Source: Ardenticatenales bacterium (GTDB taxonomy: Bacteria; Chloroflexota; Anaerolineae; Ardenticatenales; Ardenticatenaceae). Taken from it: 6,340 bases of DNA. The DNA lies in the NCBI GenBank assembly GCA_013812995.1, contig JACCSL010000268.1, positions 1-6,340 of the forward strand, written 5' to 3'. Position 1 is the stretch's first letter. Each line of letters begins with the position of its first letter. The translations under genes were made by a program, and so were the position numbers. Shown here piece by piece: positions 4,490-6,340 of this stretch. The notes beneath the pieces are model-generated. The model did not search any database. It was not told where the DNA came from and saw only the letters and a program-made list of their open reading frames with translations.

Positions 4490-6340
4490 TTGAAACTTAA
4501 CCTCCGCCCTAAAATCGTCTCGCGCTTTTTGATTATCGTTGCTCTGATGATTGCGCTTGGGGCCTCCGTGTTGATCCAAATCAACAGTATTCATAATGAG
4601 ATGGTGCTTGCCAGTACCAACATCTACCCGAGCATCAAAATCCAGGGTGGGATCATTCGCTCCATGCACAGTTATCGCACCCATCTCTATCGTCATGTGC
4701 TTTTGTCTGTGGAGGAGCACGCGGGCATCGAGGCGCAGTTGGCAGAGGAAGTCGCCGCTGTCAAGACGCTCTTCGGGGCACATCAGCCCCTCATTCTTAA
4801 CCCTCTTGATCAATCGTTTCTCGACCGGGGGCAAGGGGACTGGGAAAACTATCTTCTCCTGAGTGAGGAGGTGTTGTCCCTGAGTCGCGAGCAAGAGCGG
4901 CAGGAGGCCCTGGACCTCCTGTTCGGGAACGCCAACGAGACCGCCTTTAATCAGGCAGTCAATGATATAGAGGATTGGATCACGTACAATGATGTGCTCA
5001 CGGCGGAATCCCTCGCCAAGAGCGAGCAGACATATCTCACGGCACAGCGTCTCGTAGCTGGATTTCTCCTTGGCACCGTTTTTGTGGCGTTGGTGGTTGG
5101 CCTGTACCTAGCCGAAAACATTGCCAGGGGCACGCAGCAGATGGTACAGAGCGCAGAGCAGATCGCCCAGGTGGATCTACGAGCACTGGCAGCGGCGACC
5201 ACCGCGATGGCCGAGGGCGACCTGACGCAATTTGTCGAGATTCAGACACCGCCCGTCACATACCAATCGGGCGACGAGATCGGGGCACTGGCCCTGGCCT
5301 TCAACCAGATGCTAGCCAGCCTCAAGCAGAGCGCGACCGCCTTCAACGATATGTCCGCCACCCTGCGGGAGCTTATTCTTGAGGTGCAGGAAAACGCCGT
5401 CACGGTTGCCACGACGAGCGAGCAGATCAGCGCGAATGTGGAGCAGACGGGGAACGCGAGCCAGCGAATCTCGCAGATCATCCAGCAGGTGACGGTGGGG
5501 GCGGCGCGTCAGACACTGGCCGTGACAGGGGCGAAGAGCAATATAGAGCAGGTGGCACGCGCCGCGGAGGGCATCGCGCGCGGGGCGCAGGAACAGGCGA
5601 TGGGGGTGCAACGAACGTCGCTGCTCGTCGGGGAGATGGCGGAGATGGTCAATCAGGTGGGCGAGGTGGCGCGCGCGGTGACGGGTGCGAGCGGGCAGGT
5701 GACACAGGCGGCGCGCGCGGGGGTACGTGCGGTGGAGCAGAGCAACCTGGGGATGGGGCAGATTCAGGCACGCACCGTGCAGGCAACAGCGCGGGTGAAG
5801 GAGATGGGCGCGCGCACGGCGGAGATCGGGCGGATCGTAGAGGTGATCGACGATATCGCGGACAAGACGGATATGCTTGCCCTGAACGCAGCCGTGGAGG
5901 CGGCGCGGGCGGGGGAGCACGGGCGTGGTTTCGCCGTGGTCGCGGACCAGGTACGCAAGCTCTCGGAGGATGCGAAGAGCGCCACGCGCGACATCGGGCA
6001 GTTGATCGGGCGGGTGAACGAGGCGGTACGGGAGGTCGTGGCGGCGATGGAAGGGAGCGCGGCAGAGGTCGAGAGCGGGACGCGGCAGACGGGGGAGGTG
6101 ACGAGATCCCTGGAGGAGATTCTGCGCGCGGCGGAAGAGTCGGCCACGCTGGCAGCGCAGATTACCGGCTCCGTGGAGCAGGTGCGACGGCGGAGCGAGG
6201 GTGTGCTCTCCGCGATCGAGTCGGTGAGCGCGGTCGTGGAGGAGAACACCGCCTCAGCCGAGGAGATGGCGGCCAGCAGCCGCGAGGTAACGGAGGGGAT
6301 GGAGGGCGTCGCGGACGTGGCAGAGGAGAACAGCGGGGCC
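4490..6340 (+). CDS. methyl-accepting chemotaxis protein (cut by window edge)
   Basis: A membrane chemoreceptor that senses an extracytoplasmic signal and controls the CheA kinase through CheW. The 617 codons present run in frame to the window end. Order: TM1 about 8-32; an all-helical extracytoplasmic sensor about 33-186, four-helix-bundle type in look; TM2 about 187-208; a HAMP region about 209-283 with AEGDL and [13 protein letters not shown]; then the long signalling coiled coil. The hairpin tip at 452-502 contains [20 protein letters not shown] (463-482), the CheA/CheW contact. Methylation-type motifs are ATTSEQISA (307-315), SAVVEENTA (580-588) and TASAEEMAA (587-595). The tip has KTD where most receptors have QTN. 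By symmetry of the hairpin I estimate some 40-50 residues are missing. TTG is chosen as start because of the GAGGAGA site and the need to keep TM1 whole. The sensor part is less GC-rich than the signalling part (31 of 60 bases in 4501-4560; 43 of 60 in 5641-5700). The ligand is unknown. Confidence 0.95.
   Translation, partial: MKLNLRPKIVSRFLIIVALMIALGASVLIQINSIHNEMVLASTNIYPSIKIQGGIIRSMHSYRTHLYRHVLLSVEEHAGIEAQLAEEVAAVKTLFGAHQPLILNPLDQSFLDRGQGDWENYLLLSEEVLSLSREQERQEALDLLFGNANETAFNQAVNDIEDWITYNDVLTAESLAKSEQTYLTAQRLVAGFLLGTVFVALVVGLYLAENIARGTQQMVQSAEQIAQVDLRALAAATTAMAEGDLTQFVEIQTPPVTYQSGDEIGALALAFNQMLASLKQSATAFNDMSATLRELILEVQENAVTVATTSEQISANVEQTGNASQRISQIIQQVTVGAARQTLAVTGAKSNIEQVARAAEGIARGAQEQAMGVQRTSLLVGEMAEMVNQVGEVARAVTGASGQVTQAARAGVRAVEQSNLGMGQIQARTVQATARVKEMGARTAEIGRIVEVIDDIADKTDMLALNAAVEAARAGEHGRGFAVVADQVRKLSEDAKSATRDIGQLIGRVNEAVREVVAAMEGSAAEVESGTRQTGEVTRSLEEILRAAEESATLAAQITGSVEQVRRRSEGVLSAIESVSAVVEENTASAEEMAASSREVTEGMEGVADVAEENSGA

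Noticed and set aside
5312..6249. Long open frames antisense to the chemoreceptor
   Set aside because: They are Arg/Leu/Ser/His-rich translations typical of the reverse frames of a GC-rich coiled-coil gene, with no recognisable domain.

Overview
The window carries parts or all of five protein genes from what looks like a moderately GC-rich bacterium. The best guess at its origin is Chloroflexota, possibly a Ktedonobacteria-like lineage. This rests on remembered resemblance: the chemoreceptor's linker between TM2 and HAMP and its tip sequence look like Chloroflexota receptors. No rRNA or marker gene is present to settle it. No RNA gene, CRISPR array, insertion sequence or transposase was seen.

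Layout from left to right. (1) Minus strand, cut by the left edge: the first 106 codons of an ATP-type 6-phosphofructokinase (pfkA). (2) A 263-bp divergent intergenic region with a candidate pfkA promoter, four tandem copies of a GTCAAAN heptamer, and an extended -10 promoter candidate facing right. (3) Plus strand: a two-gene unit in which a radical SAM enzyme with extra C-terminal cysteines overlaps by 47 bp an unrecognised 220-residue protein. The second gene has a perfect Shine-Dalgarno sequence inside the first. (4) A 69-bp imperfect palindrome that begins exactly at the stop codon of the 220-residue protein and fills most of the space between convergent genes. (5) Minus strand: a complete 629-residue ABC half-transporter (membrane domain plus ATPase) of the peptide, lipid or drug exporter type. 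(6) A 254-bp divergent intergenic region with a nested 52-bp palindrome whose outer arms are again GGTCAAA/TTTGACC, and a good sigma-70-type promoter facing right. (7) Plus strand, cut by the right edge: a methyl-accepting chemotaxis receptor that starts at TTG.

How the genes may work together. pfkA (glycolysis) and the chemoreceptor (signalling) look like ordinary neighbours. The radical SAM enzyme and the 220-residue protein are very probably translationally coupled and are the best candidate for an undescribed two-component system. The nearby ABC exporter has a Q-loop stretch reminiscent of lanthipeptide-type exporters, so a modify-and-export peptide pathway is possible. However, it is convergently transcribed, and no convincing precursor peptide gene is visible in the window, so that link is only a hypothesis.
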